Source: Cranoglanis bouderius (lineage: Eukaryota; Chordata; Actinopteri; Siluriformes; Cranoglanididae). From it: 64,000 nt of DNA. The notes below the pieces were generated by a model. It was not told the origin of the DNA. It worked only from the letters and a program-made list of their open reading frames with translations, and made no database searches. The position numbers were made by a program, and so were the translations under genes. The stretch lies in assembly GCA_023630585.1 (NCBI GenBank), contig CM042543.1:18707260-18771259 (forward strand), given 5' to 3'. Positions 1-13,283 of this stretch are shown one piece after another; position 1 is the first letter of the stretch, and each line of letters opens with the position of its first letter.

Positions 1-3000
1 AGAACTTCGTTCTGTTTCATTAGCGGTGCAATGTCCTCAGTTTGGATCCCAACATCTATGGCAGTTTGGGTGGAGCCATTACTCTTGCAATACTTGTCAG
101 AGCTTACCTTTGAAACTTTACTGCAAGTTTTTAATGGAGGTCCATTTTTCATATAATTTTCCCCTGTTCTCATACACTGAATGTTCCCCAAAAGATCAGA
201 AGTGCTGACAATCAACTCAGAAAGATGTTCAGACATATTCTGTAGACTTGTCCATGTGGTTGATCTTTCTTGTGTCTGTCTAGATACAGGAACCTGGGTA
301 CTGCTCCTCCTGTGTCTGTTCTTCTTCTCCAAGTCCTCATAAAACTTGACTGTCTGGGTACCATGGTCACATTTTCTTGAATCTTGCTTACTATTCTGAC
401 TTTCATGTTCAGAAGAGTAGACCAGCACTATTTCATCTACTTGCCCTAAGCTATTGGCTAAGTCTAAGGTATCATTGCAAGAGTCACTGCCTGAAGCTGT
501 TAAGAGCTTCTCATTACAAATAGTTGGGGTACGAAAGGCTTCCCTCATTTTGGGTTCTGTAGAAATATGTTCTTTGGAATCTTCAGCACTACTCAATGTG
601 CTAGAAAGCCCCTTCTGGACTGCATAAGTGCTCAGATGAGAACTAAAAGGTGAATTCTGGACATTCAACCCATTGTCCATACTGCAGCATCTTGCTATAC
701 CATTGCTTGAACTTTCAAGTGAGGAAAGTTGACTGGATATATTGACTGCACTTCCAAATGGCTGATTTTTGTATGCAGCTTTAAGTAACTGATCCTTTTT
801 TCTTGTATGAACAAAGGGGTTGATGTCACTTGAACCAAAATGTAGAATAGGTTCTCTATTTTGGATGGAATCATTCTCAAATGATATGTGTTTAGTAGAA
901 TTGCTTCTGGTTAATTGAATTGTTTCATCATCCTTTGATTGATCAGGAATTTTAAATAGCTTTGCCGTATGATATTTTTTCTGTCTCACTTCCTCTAATA
1001 CATCAGTGGTAACATCTCTGATGTAAGGGTATGGATTATCAGAGCCAGTCCCATAACATTGATTATGTTTTGATTTTGATTCTATTGATCCTGGACTCAT
1101 TTCTAATGACAGAGTTGTACTTGATTCATCAGATGAGCTATTTCTATTTTCTGTTGTTGGCCTTCCAGGAGCAGGTGTGCCAGGTATGGCTGGAGTGGCA
1201 ACACCACATTTATGTACTCTGGATTTAGCTATCTCATCTAAGGATGAATCAGGTGTTGAGTCAGTGGATGAACTTGGAGGAGCTGTAAAATGGGCTTTTC
1301 TGTATCTCTTTGGCTTTACTCTCTGTCGCTCTTCATTAGTCCTAGAAAATATGAGTCTTGAACTATTTATTGTTGTATGCTGTTTCACTCCATTAGCTTT
1401 TTTAGTAGATTCAGTTTTAACTTGATTTGGTTCTTTTGGGTCTAATGACCTAGATGTTGAAAAGTTAAGCTCCGGTGTATTTGCCTCTCTCATGTCCGTC
1501 TGCTCTGGTCTTAGTACAGACTTAGAAAGGATGGATAAGTCTTGAGATTGCAGTTGGTCTGAATGCTTCTTTTCTTTTTGAACATTCACACACTGTTCCT
1601 GAATTTTCCTTCTATGCAGTGTACGGTCCTCTTTACATAATGATTGGTCTTCATTTTGAGGACAGTTAGAGGGCATTTCACTCATAATGACACTTTGGAT
1701 GATTTGTGTTTGGTTGTCTCTCTTTAGCTCTGAAGTACAGAACACTAGAGCCTGGCAAGATTTAGAAACTGTGGTCTCTTTATGTAGTTTTCCTGAACAA
1801 ATGTGGTTTTCGAGATCCATGATTTTGCCTTTTGTTTCATTTAAAATATTTGTGTTCTGTCCACCATGAAGTTGTTCTTGTTTCATAAAATGTTTTTCTT
1901 CAGCACATTCTTGGTAAGCTAGTTTTTTCAGTAGTCTAGAATCACTACCATGAACATTTTCAGCTTTGTCTGAATTAAATGAGTGTTCATTCTTCTTTTG
2001 AAATTGAATTGCTGACTCGGTGTCAAGATGTGAAACAGTGTTTAACTCCACCACCTGCTGAAATTTAGCTGCCATATTTAGTTTGCTTGCTTCCACAGAC
2101 TTCACTGCCTCCTTAAGCATGTCTGAGGCAATGTGGTCCACCACTGCTTTTGAGCAACAACTGGACTCTGTAACACCACAACCATTTTTTGAGACTCCTG
2201 AAATGCTGTTTTCTTCAGGATAAATACCTGGCTCCTGTTGTGTGTTTGATGGAAGATCAAATCCATTGTCATCAGTCCTTACAGATGTTCCTGTAGGAGC
2301 TGGATTGTGAACTACTTTACTGATGGGTATAGTCTCTGTTTTCATCAGAGTGAACTGATCATGTTCCTCAGCCACAGTGACACATTCAGAAGATAAAATT
2401 ACTTCAGGGCTTTGTTTACAAGTAGACATCAATGTCAGTTGTATAGTTTTGTTACTTTCACTGATCACTTCATCAGTTAAACCATTTGAATGGATGGTAC
2501 TTAATTCTGGATGATTATCAGTTGGTACTGCGCATAGGACACTGTTTGATTCTGGTAACTTTATTTTCAGATCTTTTGGCACAGGTCCATATGCATTATG
2601 ATTCTCTAAATTTTCTATTTCTGTACTGTTATTCACTAACAACGATGGACAATTGCTAAGGAATCCAACTCCTTGGTCGTTTAATACTTTCTCAGTGGGA
2701 TTTTTTACTATATATTTGCCTCTCACACAGTCATCTGTGTTGTCCACATTCGCTCCATCATCAACAAAATATTCAGTCACACATGGAAATGTGTGAGAAC
2801 TGCCAGGTTCTCCTTGTGAGCCCTCAGCTGTAATTTCATTCTTGTTCTTAAGAGCATAAATGTTGGTTGCTGAGGATGTTTTGTTGTTTGTCTCTGGTTC
2901 TTCAATAATGTCTTCATCACCATCCATTTGCACTGACAAGTTCAGTTGTTCTTTCACCACTTCTGATATCTTGTCATTTATGTTAAGGTCAATCATTTGC

Positions 3001-5748
3001 AATGTACAGCTCTCAAACACTCCTTTGTCCACAACCTTAACATCAGGAAATTTTACGTCTGGCGTACCCTGCATTTCACTTTTATTCATGAGAATGGTGA
3101 ACACTTTCTGTTCTTTTGTCACTGTAGATGCAAGTCTGTCTTCAGAGGTATAGCTGGCAACAGAAGTATTGCTGTTGTGGTACATGTTGGTATGATTGTC
3201 CATAGATGCACTTTTAGAATCTTGCTGAAATGTTTGGGACAAATTATCTCCAGTTATCTCCTTTTGTGTTGGTATCAGTTTGCCTGTTGAGTCTCTGCTG
3301 ATGTTACAACAGTCATTAAACATGCACGGCACATTATTTACAGCAGAATCACCTGGAACAAGGGACTCAACACAGCTTCTCTTTGGGGTTTTCAAATTGC
3401 CTGTTAAATCATCTTGAGAATCTTTGCTTCTTTTTCTTGAGTGCACATTAAAGGATTCATGCTCTAGTTGAGCATAACAGTGTCTTAAAGAACCAGCCAC
3501 TTCATTGGCACCGTCTGACTTGATGTTCACTTCAAAAGAGTAATCTTTTGTATTTCTTGTATCACAGCCCTCTGAACATTTTTCTGTGCACTGAACCTGA
3601 TGCTGCACCAAGGTCTTTTCATCGCTCACCTCCTTTTCACCATGGTTACTCAGATGCTCCATTATGCTTTGTGGCTCACACTGACAATCATTCTCTATTT
3701 TCAAATTATGTATTGCTGATTGATGGCGTTCCTTACTGGAGCATATGGATTTCTGCTTATTACTGCTTTTCAAAGCATTTCCTGGTTGAAGTGTACTGTG
3801 AGAATGCTGATTTTCTAGATGTGTTTGTCCATCACAATTTGAGAAAATATTACTGTTTCTGGAGTGTGTTTCTGCAATGAAACTTTCTTCAGACTGTGTT
3901 TCCTGTTTTGATTCTATAAAGTTATTTTGTGGTCCAAAGCTTTTAGTAAGGACACTCTCATCAGCTGATGGGATAAGTTCAGTTTGTTTTGTGGAATTGC
4001 TTTTTAAGTTCTTACCAGGGGGGGAATTACATGGGAAGCATCCTGAAGAACTCCAACCAGACAGAACAGCACTCTCTTTGGAAGGTGCATTGACCACTAG
4101 CATATCAACATCATTCGTTTCTAATGGCACTGATTCTGGTGGTGGTAGTAGTTTGTTTGTGCATAATGTGTTATTGGGCATTGTGTTCTGAGCGATGGAA
4201 GCCTCTAGAGAAGTGCTCAGTGCCCCAAAATTACTCAACAGCCCATTATTTTCTTGTAATAATGTGCAATCAGGTGCAGAACAGGATGTAGAGGTAAGAT
4301 CACTCAAAAAATAGTCCAAGACGGTTTCCCTTTCATAGGATATGTGACTTTGTTCCTTAACTGTCACATCATTGCCTTGTGTAGAATCAAAATGGGGTGA
4401 TATTTGCCATTCAGATCCAGTTGTTGCACCAGACAGATCTAGACTAGCCTGGCTTTGGCTGCTACTGGTCTCTGATAGTATGCATAGTTTCAACGAGGTC
4501 TCTGAGGCCCCAAGGATCCTAGGACTATCTGCTGCATCTGTGGATGACCATGCATCTGTAAGTACAACGAAAGCTTCTGTTTCTCTGACACTGGCATCAC
4601 TGGAGTGCTGGCAATCAGATGTTACCTGTGAGAAGTGTGAAGATTCCTTTATCGCTTGTCTTGTTACCTTTTGACTATGTAGACTCCTGAAAAGCTCTTC
4701 AGGCATTTCTTTAGATTCTTCTATTTTTTCTCTACCTGGATTAGACGATGAATGAAAAGAATGACAAATGGTGTGACAGAGCTTCAGTGCTGGCCCTGCA
4801 TCAGTGCTCCCATTACTTTTCTTGACAAGTGAGTCCTTGGACATCTGACTGTCCTCACTCTCTGCCTCACTCGGCTCACAGTCCTCTTGCTGAAGCTGCT
4901 CCGCCAATGCAATGGCATAGGCTGATGAAAGGGAGTCCACTGAAAAAAGGCTGTCACAGTCTGAAGAGTCATCAACCACTTCATCACCATTTTTCTCTAT
5001 CCAGTTAGTCAGATCTTGTTGCATCTTGACCCATCTTCTGGTCTTTTTAGTCAGAGTCTCTGCACTATGCCAGCATCCCTGCTTGTTCTCTTTTAATGAG
5101 ATGAGCTGGTCTAAACCATCACAAGACACTGTAGATTTAATAGAGGACTTTTGCTGCTTTGTCTCCATGTCTCCTACAATTTTGTCTTTCTTTCCTTCCA
5201 CAGCAAATTGAGTTTTCGTTCTGCTAGCAGACTTAGCACTTTTGCCACCTCGTGACCCTAAAGGAGGCTTGCGGAAAACCCTTGACAAAGCCATCTTTAT
5301 TCCAAAGCCAACTGATTGAGAAAGAGCTTTGCGGATTGTCTCCAAGCCCTTGTTTCCTTCATGGGACGAACTCTTTCCTCCCTTAGCTGAGCTTTTTTGT
5401 GTACTTGATTGCTTTATTATCGGAAGTACCTTCTTACTATCTCTGTTATCTGAATCCATTGTAGATTTTACAGATATGTTATGATTCCAGACTGATGACT
5501 GAAGCTGAGACACAAGAGCTTTTCTCTCAGTCATTCCTTCAGATGGTATGTTTTCCTTCACCAACATTTTGATGTTCTCAGAGGAGCCTGTCCTACTTGA
5601 AGTCCCTTGACTATATCTTGAGGGCATAGTGTTAGAGCGGCCTCTAGGTTTGCCTGGTAGACATTCATCAGACACCCATCTTCTAGGAAAGGTAACCCTA
5701 GAGAGAGATGATGTTGACTCAGATAATTTGGTCCTCCTAAGAAACTGG
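1..5748 (-). CDS. stard9: stard9 giant tail exon (runs off left edge)
   Basis: One uninterrupted reading frame runs from the acceptor at 5749-5751 to position 1. I spot-checked the frame near 5,700, 3,000, 1,000 and 1-110 and found it open. It adds at least 1,915 residues after residue 825. A basic patch lies at about 5,210-5,330 (IKMALSRVFRKPPLGSRGGK). A conserved kinesin-3 tail motif of the type SLFSVDSLSSAYAIALAEQL lies at about 4,910-4,975, followed by an acidic cluster EPSEAESEDS. The rest is rich in Ser, Thr, Asp, Glu and Asn and is probably disordered. A well-conserved block at about 690-1,020 includes VLEEVRQKKYHTAKLFKIPD. No stop or donor is seen before the window ends. Human STARD9 also has one giant tail exon. 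Confidence 0.95.
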
Positions 5749-8700
5749 CTGTTAAAAGAAAAAAAGTGACTTAAGTTTAGGAGTTTGCTTTCTGAATGAT
5801 TTATTTATTTAAAGCATTATGCTCACTTTGATAGAACATCTCTTAACAGAACCAAATTAAGTGCCTCTTACTGACCTGAAAATGGGTGTATGTTGAGGGT
5901 AAAGTCGAGACAAAAGGTCAACAGAAAAAGAATGCCTTCGCAAGACCACTGAACGTCCTCTGCGCTTTGAGGGAGACCCAAGCTCAGGGGACAGAGGTCC
6001 ATCAACTCCAAGTGAAAGGGCAGTCTCCAGTCTCTGAAGCTCTTGCTTTGCCTCTAGCAGGTGTCGCTTGCGAGCAATTCTTTCCAGCTGGTAGCGCAGT
6101 CTTTTGCGCCGAATGTGATTCTCATTTCTTCGGAATGCATGGTGTTTGAGGAGCTCTTCTTGAACCACCCGTTTCCTATCACCCACAATTAATGATGGAC
6201 GCACTGTTTCGCTGCTGCTTTCATTCTCGTTAATCCCAGCCAGTGCAGGCAGAGGAACGACATCTGTCTGCACCCCTGAGTCGAGCGTTCCCTTCTCCCT
6301 GATGGCAACAAGACGCTGCTTTTCTTGCAAGATCCACTGCTGGACTGTAAGACACATGGAATGCATAGTTTCAAAATAAAATAAATTCTTAGACCACAGT
6401 GAAACTGAAAATAAACAGAAAGTTTAACGTTTCAAAATTCTAAAAAAGAAAGAAAAGAAATATTCAGTATTTTGAATATTCAAAATTCAAAACTTCTGTT
6501 CTTCCACTGAAGCATGTGATCCAGCAATTCAAAAACTTCAAAAACTTGTGGAGGCCATGCCAGCTCGAATGCACGCTGTCATTAAAGCAAAAGGGGAATA
6601 TAAAATACTAAGAAAAACATATACATATTCCTTGATCAAAGATTGTACTTTTCACTCAAGTTATTGCTGACAATATAATTTGTGGTTAAAATTAGGCATT
6701 AAATTAGAAATGAATGCAAAATAGAAGCATTTTCACTAGTACTCTCAGACTTTTGGACACCACTGTATATTAAGTTTAAATTCATAAATGAACAAATATT
6801 GCAGCAATCTGCCTTGCCTATAGGATATTAAGCAAATAACTCACTCTCAGAGTGTTGCTTTCGAAGATGGGCCTGCTCTCTCTCCAAGTCTTTCTCAGCT
6901 CTTCTCTGTTCCACCAGGATCTCCTCGCGCAGACATTCCACGTAGCGCTGATGCTCCTCCAGCCTCTGCCAGGGAGCTAACCTGTCACTGGCTTCCTGAC
7001 TGTCTGCTTCCTCTGCCCTGAACACACAGAGATATAAAGAGATGCTAATGTTTCCGCATCAGAACACAGAAGTCTAGAACAAGTAGACAACTGGCTTGGT
7101 AAATGAGCTTTGCCTACATTTAGCATCTTTTAGTAACCAAGTAACCTGAAGTCAATCCAGCAAAAACAAAATAATAATGCTCTAGGGATCTCATTATCAG
7201 TCCAACATTTCCAGCTACTAGCACAACAAATATAAACAAAACTTTTCACCTTGAGTTATGTGTGAGAGCGTTAAGCTCAGATGAGCTGAAAAGTGGACCA
7301 CCTTCAGTGATCTGTAAAAAACAAGATTTGAGATTATAATGACATCATTTTTGAATGTATTATTTGTATTATGTAATGAGAGGAAGCACTCATTTCTGTT
7401 TCCTTATCCATGGGTGTTAAAGAAATCACATGCATATAGAGTTCTGATCTTAAAAGCACTTTATTATTCTCATGTAGACCAATACAGAATGAAGTATGTG
7501 AACGTACACGTCTCCTCTCCCTCAGAACTGCTGCCTCTGCGGGGTGGTTAAACCGCAACTTGTGACATCCTCCTAATGTTATCACTGCACCTAAAACAAG
7601 CAGATGACATTACAATAGCCAAACTGCACTTATGTGTTCATACAATCCACTGTCTACTATTGCCACAAATTCAATTCACACCCAGATGTCAGTCACCCTT
7701 TATTACAACAAGGTCAAAATGTGTGTAAACAAGTACCTTTGTTTTGCATTTACCTTGTGCAAGTTGACAGGGTTCAGTGACCTCTCTATCGTTGACCATG
7801 CAGGCTGTGTGTGGTAGGGGTTTGAGGGTAACAACTCCATTCTGATTCTCAATTTCACAAACAGAACCCTCTGGCACGACTAAGACATTACAGAGCAACA
7901 GATTATACACAGAGTGGTCATTTTTGATACTATTACAGTAAAATAATTTTGTCACACATTAGTCTATAGAAATATGAAAACAGCTACCAATATTGGGTTC
8001 TTCCTCATTTGGATCCTGAGGTCCAATTCTGGTGATTCCTTCCTACAACACAGAGGGATGAAAGTCAATAAGCACATAATTAAATATTAAACAGAGAAGA
8101 GCATTGTGGGCTGTGCCCATTACAAATGCATGTCATAAACCCACCCTGGTACAGGTTTAGGTTTTGTAACCTACAGACTTCAAAGGCATGCAGGAGGATT
8201 TTTACAGTTTCCCTTTCAGAAAGGGGTCAAAGTAGGAACCGTTTAGGAGGCTAAGAACCCTTTGATGAACTCCTCAAGAACCCTTCAAGAACTTTTTAAG
8301 AGTGTACCAAGTAGCAAGACAGTTTAGATTACTTTTAAATGCCCAAGTATTAAGAAAAAAATAATCGCACATACTTGCCCAGTTAATACATACACTTAGG
8401 GGAAAAAATGGTTCTTCTTTAAAGGTTCCTTGGATAAATAAGAGTGCTTAGCTTCCAAAGGGGTGTTGTTGTAGGATTGTACATAGAAGCTCTAAGGCTC
8501 CCCAGAGGGATTTTGACTTTTCACACAAAAACTGCAGAGGTTGTTCAGTGGCACTGAACCTGATGAAATCTACAAAAAAAGTCTCAAAGCCTCTGAAATA
8601 AAGTTTCAACTAAACCTCACCTCAACCATACACATAACAGTAGAGGAAAAGGGTGAAAAGGGAAATTTGACGAAAGAATTAAGCTGGTGTGCACAAGCAG

Positions 8701-11700
8701 AGCTGCTTTACCTGACTGTGGCAGGTATCTCAAAGAATTTCGCAGAGAGAGCAAGAGTAAGAAAAAAAGATGAATAAAGGAGAATCTGAACAAAACAAAG
8801 AGTTATTAGTTAGAAAGCAGACTATTTAAATATATTGTAGTATACAAAAAATATGCTAATGTCACACAGGTCCAATCTCATGAGCCTGAATTGAAGAGAA
8901 AATGAGCGGCAATAAGGTCAGTACCCGGAGGTGGTAAATGGTGACTCCTGTGCTCAGGACATCTGGTTCCAGGGAAATGAGGTGGGGTCGGAGAGAATGT
9001 ATCTGAACTCCTGCTCTGTCCTGGTTAATGTCCACACTGTACTGCTCCAGAAGAGCTCGCTTATCCTGCCAACTCTCCGACCAGTCTTTAGTAAGCTGTT
9101 CCACCTGGAGATGAGAGCAAAAATAATATCAGTGGGTTACAAAGATTATTATAATGCTGACCCTAAAAGAACAAACAGATGCTTTTAATATTGCATTTCA
9201 TATTTCGTGTTTAGTCATATTAACAAACCTTGAGTTCATTCTGCAGCACTATGTCCGAAAGGCTGCTGTCTCTCTCATCGCTCAGAGATGGGCTGGGGTT
9301 TCTCCGCTATAGACAGTCAGCAAAAACAACGTCTGTATGAGGTATCACTTTTGCTGTCTGTGCTAGGAGCATTTTCGAAGAGAAGTTAATTACCATAGAG
9401 AAGCTCAGCAGCATGCTCTTCAGTCGATCGATCTCTTCACGAAGCTCCCTGATCAGCCTCACACTGGCATCCTGAGAACAAAACAGAACAGAGAACAAAG
9501 ATGTCTCGATTTTATCATCATCAGTGAATGGCAGTAACCATAGAATGGTAGAAACACTCATTCACAAAAACACACCTCATTGACTCTTGGCTTGTTGACA
9601 ATGTTCTTGGCATGAGCAGCATAGCGGAGAGTGCTGAGAGTCTCATTGTAGCTGCTGCAAGCAGGCGAAATTGCTGTAGGGAAGAGAGAGAGAAAGAAAG
9701 ACCGAACATTTTGATGAGACATGCTGTTATAGGAAAATAATCAGTGCTGGTGTGTTTGTTTCACCACCCCAAAGATGATTCTTTTCCACAAGTCCTGAAA
9801 TGTTTTATTCCTCTTATACCATGGTAATTTGCCACACCATTTGTTGTTTATTTATTTATTTATTAATGACTTATACTTTTTAACCATTTATAGCAACATT
9901 TAATGTTGCAGAACATCAAGACAAGTTAGTTCCTGTTATCACTTCCATAATAGCAGCTATAAGCATTTGCTCCCTCACAAGCCTTTCTTTTTTCCCTCTC
10001 TTTCTTGAAATTTACTGTTACGAAAGTATTAAGAAAATATCTCCTTGCATCACATTATCAACGACTGTACATTATTCTTTGTTAAATAACACTTTAAATT
10101 TTGTTTATTAGCCTTAGACGTATACATCATCAGCAATACAGGTTCCTGTGAATTACCTCCCTGCTGAAAAAAAAAACAATAGAAACCATCACAGAAATTC
10201 GAATGGTTGACACTAAAAATACCATTACAAACCTGTAATCAGCTGTTAACCATTAAAATAATTACCATTATTGGTCCTAAATGGTATCCACTAGACATAA
10301 CATGCCACCAATAGAAGGCAACAAATTACCAGTAGAGACCCACAGGGACCATTACAGTTTCCATTAAAACCAATACACTTCCTATTATAACCATTAAAAC
10401 CATTACAAACTCTATGAAAGTTTCTACTGTTTTTTTTTTTCAGCAGGGCTATTACTATAGAAACGGTAATGTATTAGAATTCATATAAACCTTGAATTAC
10501 AGCTGTGTTATTATAGAAATGTAACACCAATTAATCAGATTCAAGAATGCAGCAGTGCTTTGGCCATTATTATCCATAACAGACTCACTTGCGATCATTA
10601 TGGTTTTGGAGTTGCCACCCAGGCTGTCTTTGAGTAGCCAGGTGAGGACAGAGTCTCTGTAGGGGATGAAGCAGTGTCTGCGGCTGCTGCTAGACAGGGA
10701 GCTGGACTGACTGCCGACCGTGCTGGCCTCCCCCTCACTCAGCATGCTGTTAATGCTCTGACTGCTACTGCACATCTGAGAGTTCTGAGCTAGGGGAAGA
10801 CAGAGAAAAGACATCAAACAAGAAAAAAAAAATGCTAAAAACGATAATAGACAGAAGTTTATTGCTGGAATTTTCCCATACCAAGAGCAGATATGACAAT
10901 TCCCAGAGTAACTAGAGACTTGTTGATGTTGGCTCCTTCAGTAATCCGATCTCGGCAGTAATTAGGATCCGCTCTCTCACTGATAGACAACAAGAAGAGG
11001 CACAACATACACATAAAAAGTTTGAGTGCGAAATAAAAAAGGAGGTCCACTAGAGGGCGACATGATCTTAGTCAGAGTTGTGTAAACAACATCAGGAAGT
11101 AGGTTAAGACTGGTGGGTTAAAAGGTCTTTAATCACCAACCTGCCAGCCAGGTCCACTAAGTTGATCTTGCTCACTATTTCAGATGGAAGGTTATTCTCT
11201 AGTATCGCCTACAAAAGACAGTTTATTCAAAACAATATGTAAGTGCAATTCATAATTCAAAGCGACAGATAATATGCAGAAGCCATTACATATATTAAGA
11301 ACTTTTACTAATAGCTTATTCAAATGTCAATTAAATGGTTAATAAAAAAAAAAGTACTTTTCCAGTAACTGTGATCCCATGTAGATTGTCATTATATTTA
11401 TTGGCCTGATTGTATAAACATGTAGAGTGCTCTCACAGTATTGGTGATGAATTTACTTCTTTGATTCATTCTTCTTCAGTAATGGCTTTATTCTTGTCAG
11501 TGTCATGGTGGGTTAAATTACTAATTTCTTTATTTTTTGAGAAATTGAACCAACTAAATTTGGCAGAAAATACTGAAGCAATACTCAATAGTGAAGTATC
11601 ACCAGTCATCACTGGAGTCAGACCAGCAACATTTGGGGGGGGGGGGGGGGACCCCAAACCACTAGCTAGCTAGAATCCTGTGTCTGATATAATAACCAAT

Positions 11701-13250
11701 GAAAACAATGGAAAACTTTCCATTTCAGAAATGTACGTTTGGTTGGCGGCATCCATATTACACCAAATGCCTAGTAAATCATACATTAATGCTCCTACAT
11801 TGTTGCTACTGTACTTAGTGTACTGTTAAATCTAGCACTGGCTGGGAAGTGAGGGCATCACCTCACAATATCTAGAAAACCCCTCCTACTTTCACAGGAG
11901 CTGCAATGTGATGCTATGTGAGGCTTCCTCAATGTTCAGTGAAATAGCAACACAAAACACCACTGGTGTCATTTGTATTGTGACACAAAGTCTTACTGGT
12001 CACAAAACTAACCCTTTTATAACAGGATTTGCTAAATTGGAAACTAGGGCAATACTGATGTTGAACAGATGTGTGATTAAGACCTGTGTGTACTGGATGC
12101 TGAAAATGGCATGTGATCGGCTGCTAGCATCGTGAACATGTGTGGCAGCTGTGATGCGGTTAGCGATGCCCTCTTCTAGCAGATCTGCTGCCTGCTTGTA
12201 GTCCTCCACCATATGCTGAGTGAGGCCTGGAACACACACATAGTATTAAAAAAATATCTTAAGCTTCCTTTTTTTTAATACACAAGACAGCCTTATTCTA
12301 TTTGCAAAGACAGTCCTCTGCTAATGAGAAACACTTAACTGATCAGTCAGGAATTTGTGCAGTCCTTTAATTATGAAGTGAGTAATTTCAGCTAAAGCCC
12401 TATTTGGAATGAATTACTTTTACAAGTAATGTAATTATTATTACTGGAGGGTCTGAGATTTTATTCCTGTGATTCAGTCCTGAATCATGGCAGTACTTTT
12501 TATAAACTGTGCACGCATCTGAAAATATTATGTCAATAATAATAATAATTATTATTATTATGAAGCATGGCTTGGTGTTTCTGTCGGGGCATGGAACTCA
12601 AACTCGGGTTGGCAATATGACAGTTGGACGCTCTGTCCGTGAGCCATCAGGGAGGTGAAGCTAGGCTTGGAGTTGCAGATTGCAAGCATGGCTTGGTGTA
12701 GCTGTCAAGGCCAGGACTTGAACTCGGGTTGGGAGTGTGGGAGTCTGACGTTCTGTCCGTGAGCCACAGGAAAGGAGAAGCAAGGCTGAGAGTTGCGGAG
12801 TGCAAGCATGGCTTAGTGTTACTGTCAAGGCTGGGGCTCAAGCTCGGGTCGGTGGTGTGGGAGTCAGATGCTCTGTCCATGAACCACAGGGGAGGCAAAG
12901 CAAGGCTGGGTGTAGCTGAGTTCAGACAGGCAGACAGGCAGGGTGAGAAGTGAAAAGGTAGACAGAACAATCTGGCGACAAGTGACTAGAGAACCGGGGT
13001 TTCTAAGTGCTGCAGGCTGATAAGATGATGAGGAGCAGGTGCGTTCGCTGATTCAATCAGGTGGATGAGCAGAGTGGAGCGCCATGCCGAAGGACACACA
13101 CGAGCACAGACAAACAAGAAGAGAGGGAGGGACAAACACAGGAAACACAAGGAAAGGGAAAACAGAGATACACAAGGAATTGGGGAAAAACTGGAGCCTT
13201 GACCAAGATCATGACAAAAAAAAAATCTTAGCCCATAATAATAGTAGTTT

Positions 13251-13283
<33 letters not shown>

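Noticed and set aside
2860..4674. Plus-strand reading frames of about 97-110 codons
   Set aside because: They are antisense shadows of the stard9 giant exon, whose minus-strand frame is continuous and matches the family.
12564..12922. CRISPR-like tandem array
   Set aside because: The units are contiguous, ~120 bp, in a vertebrate intron, with no spacer structure.
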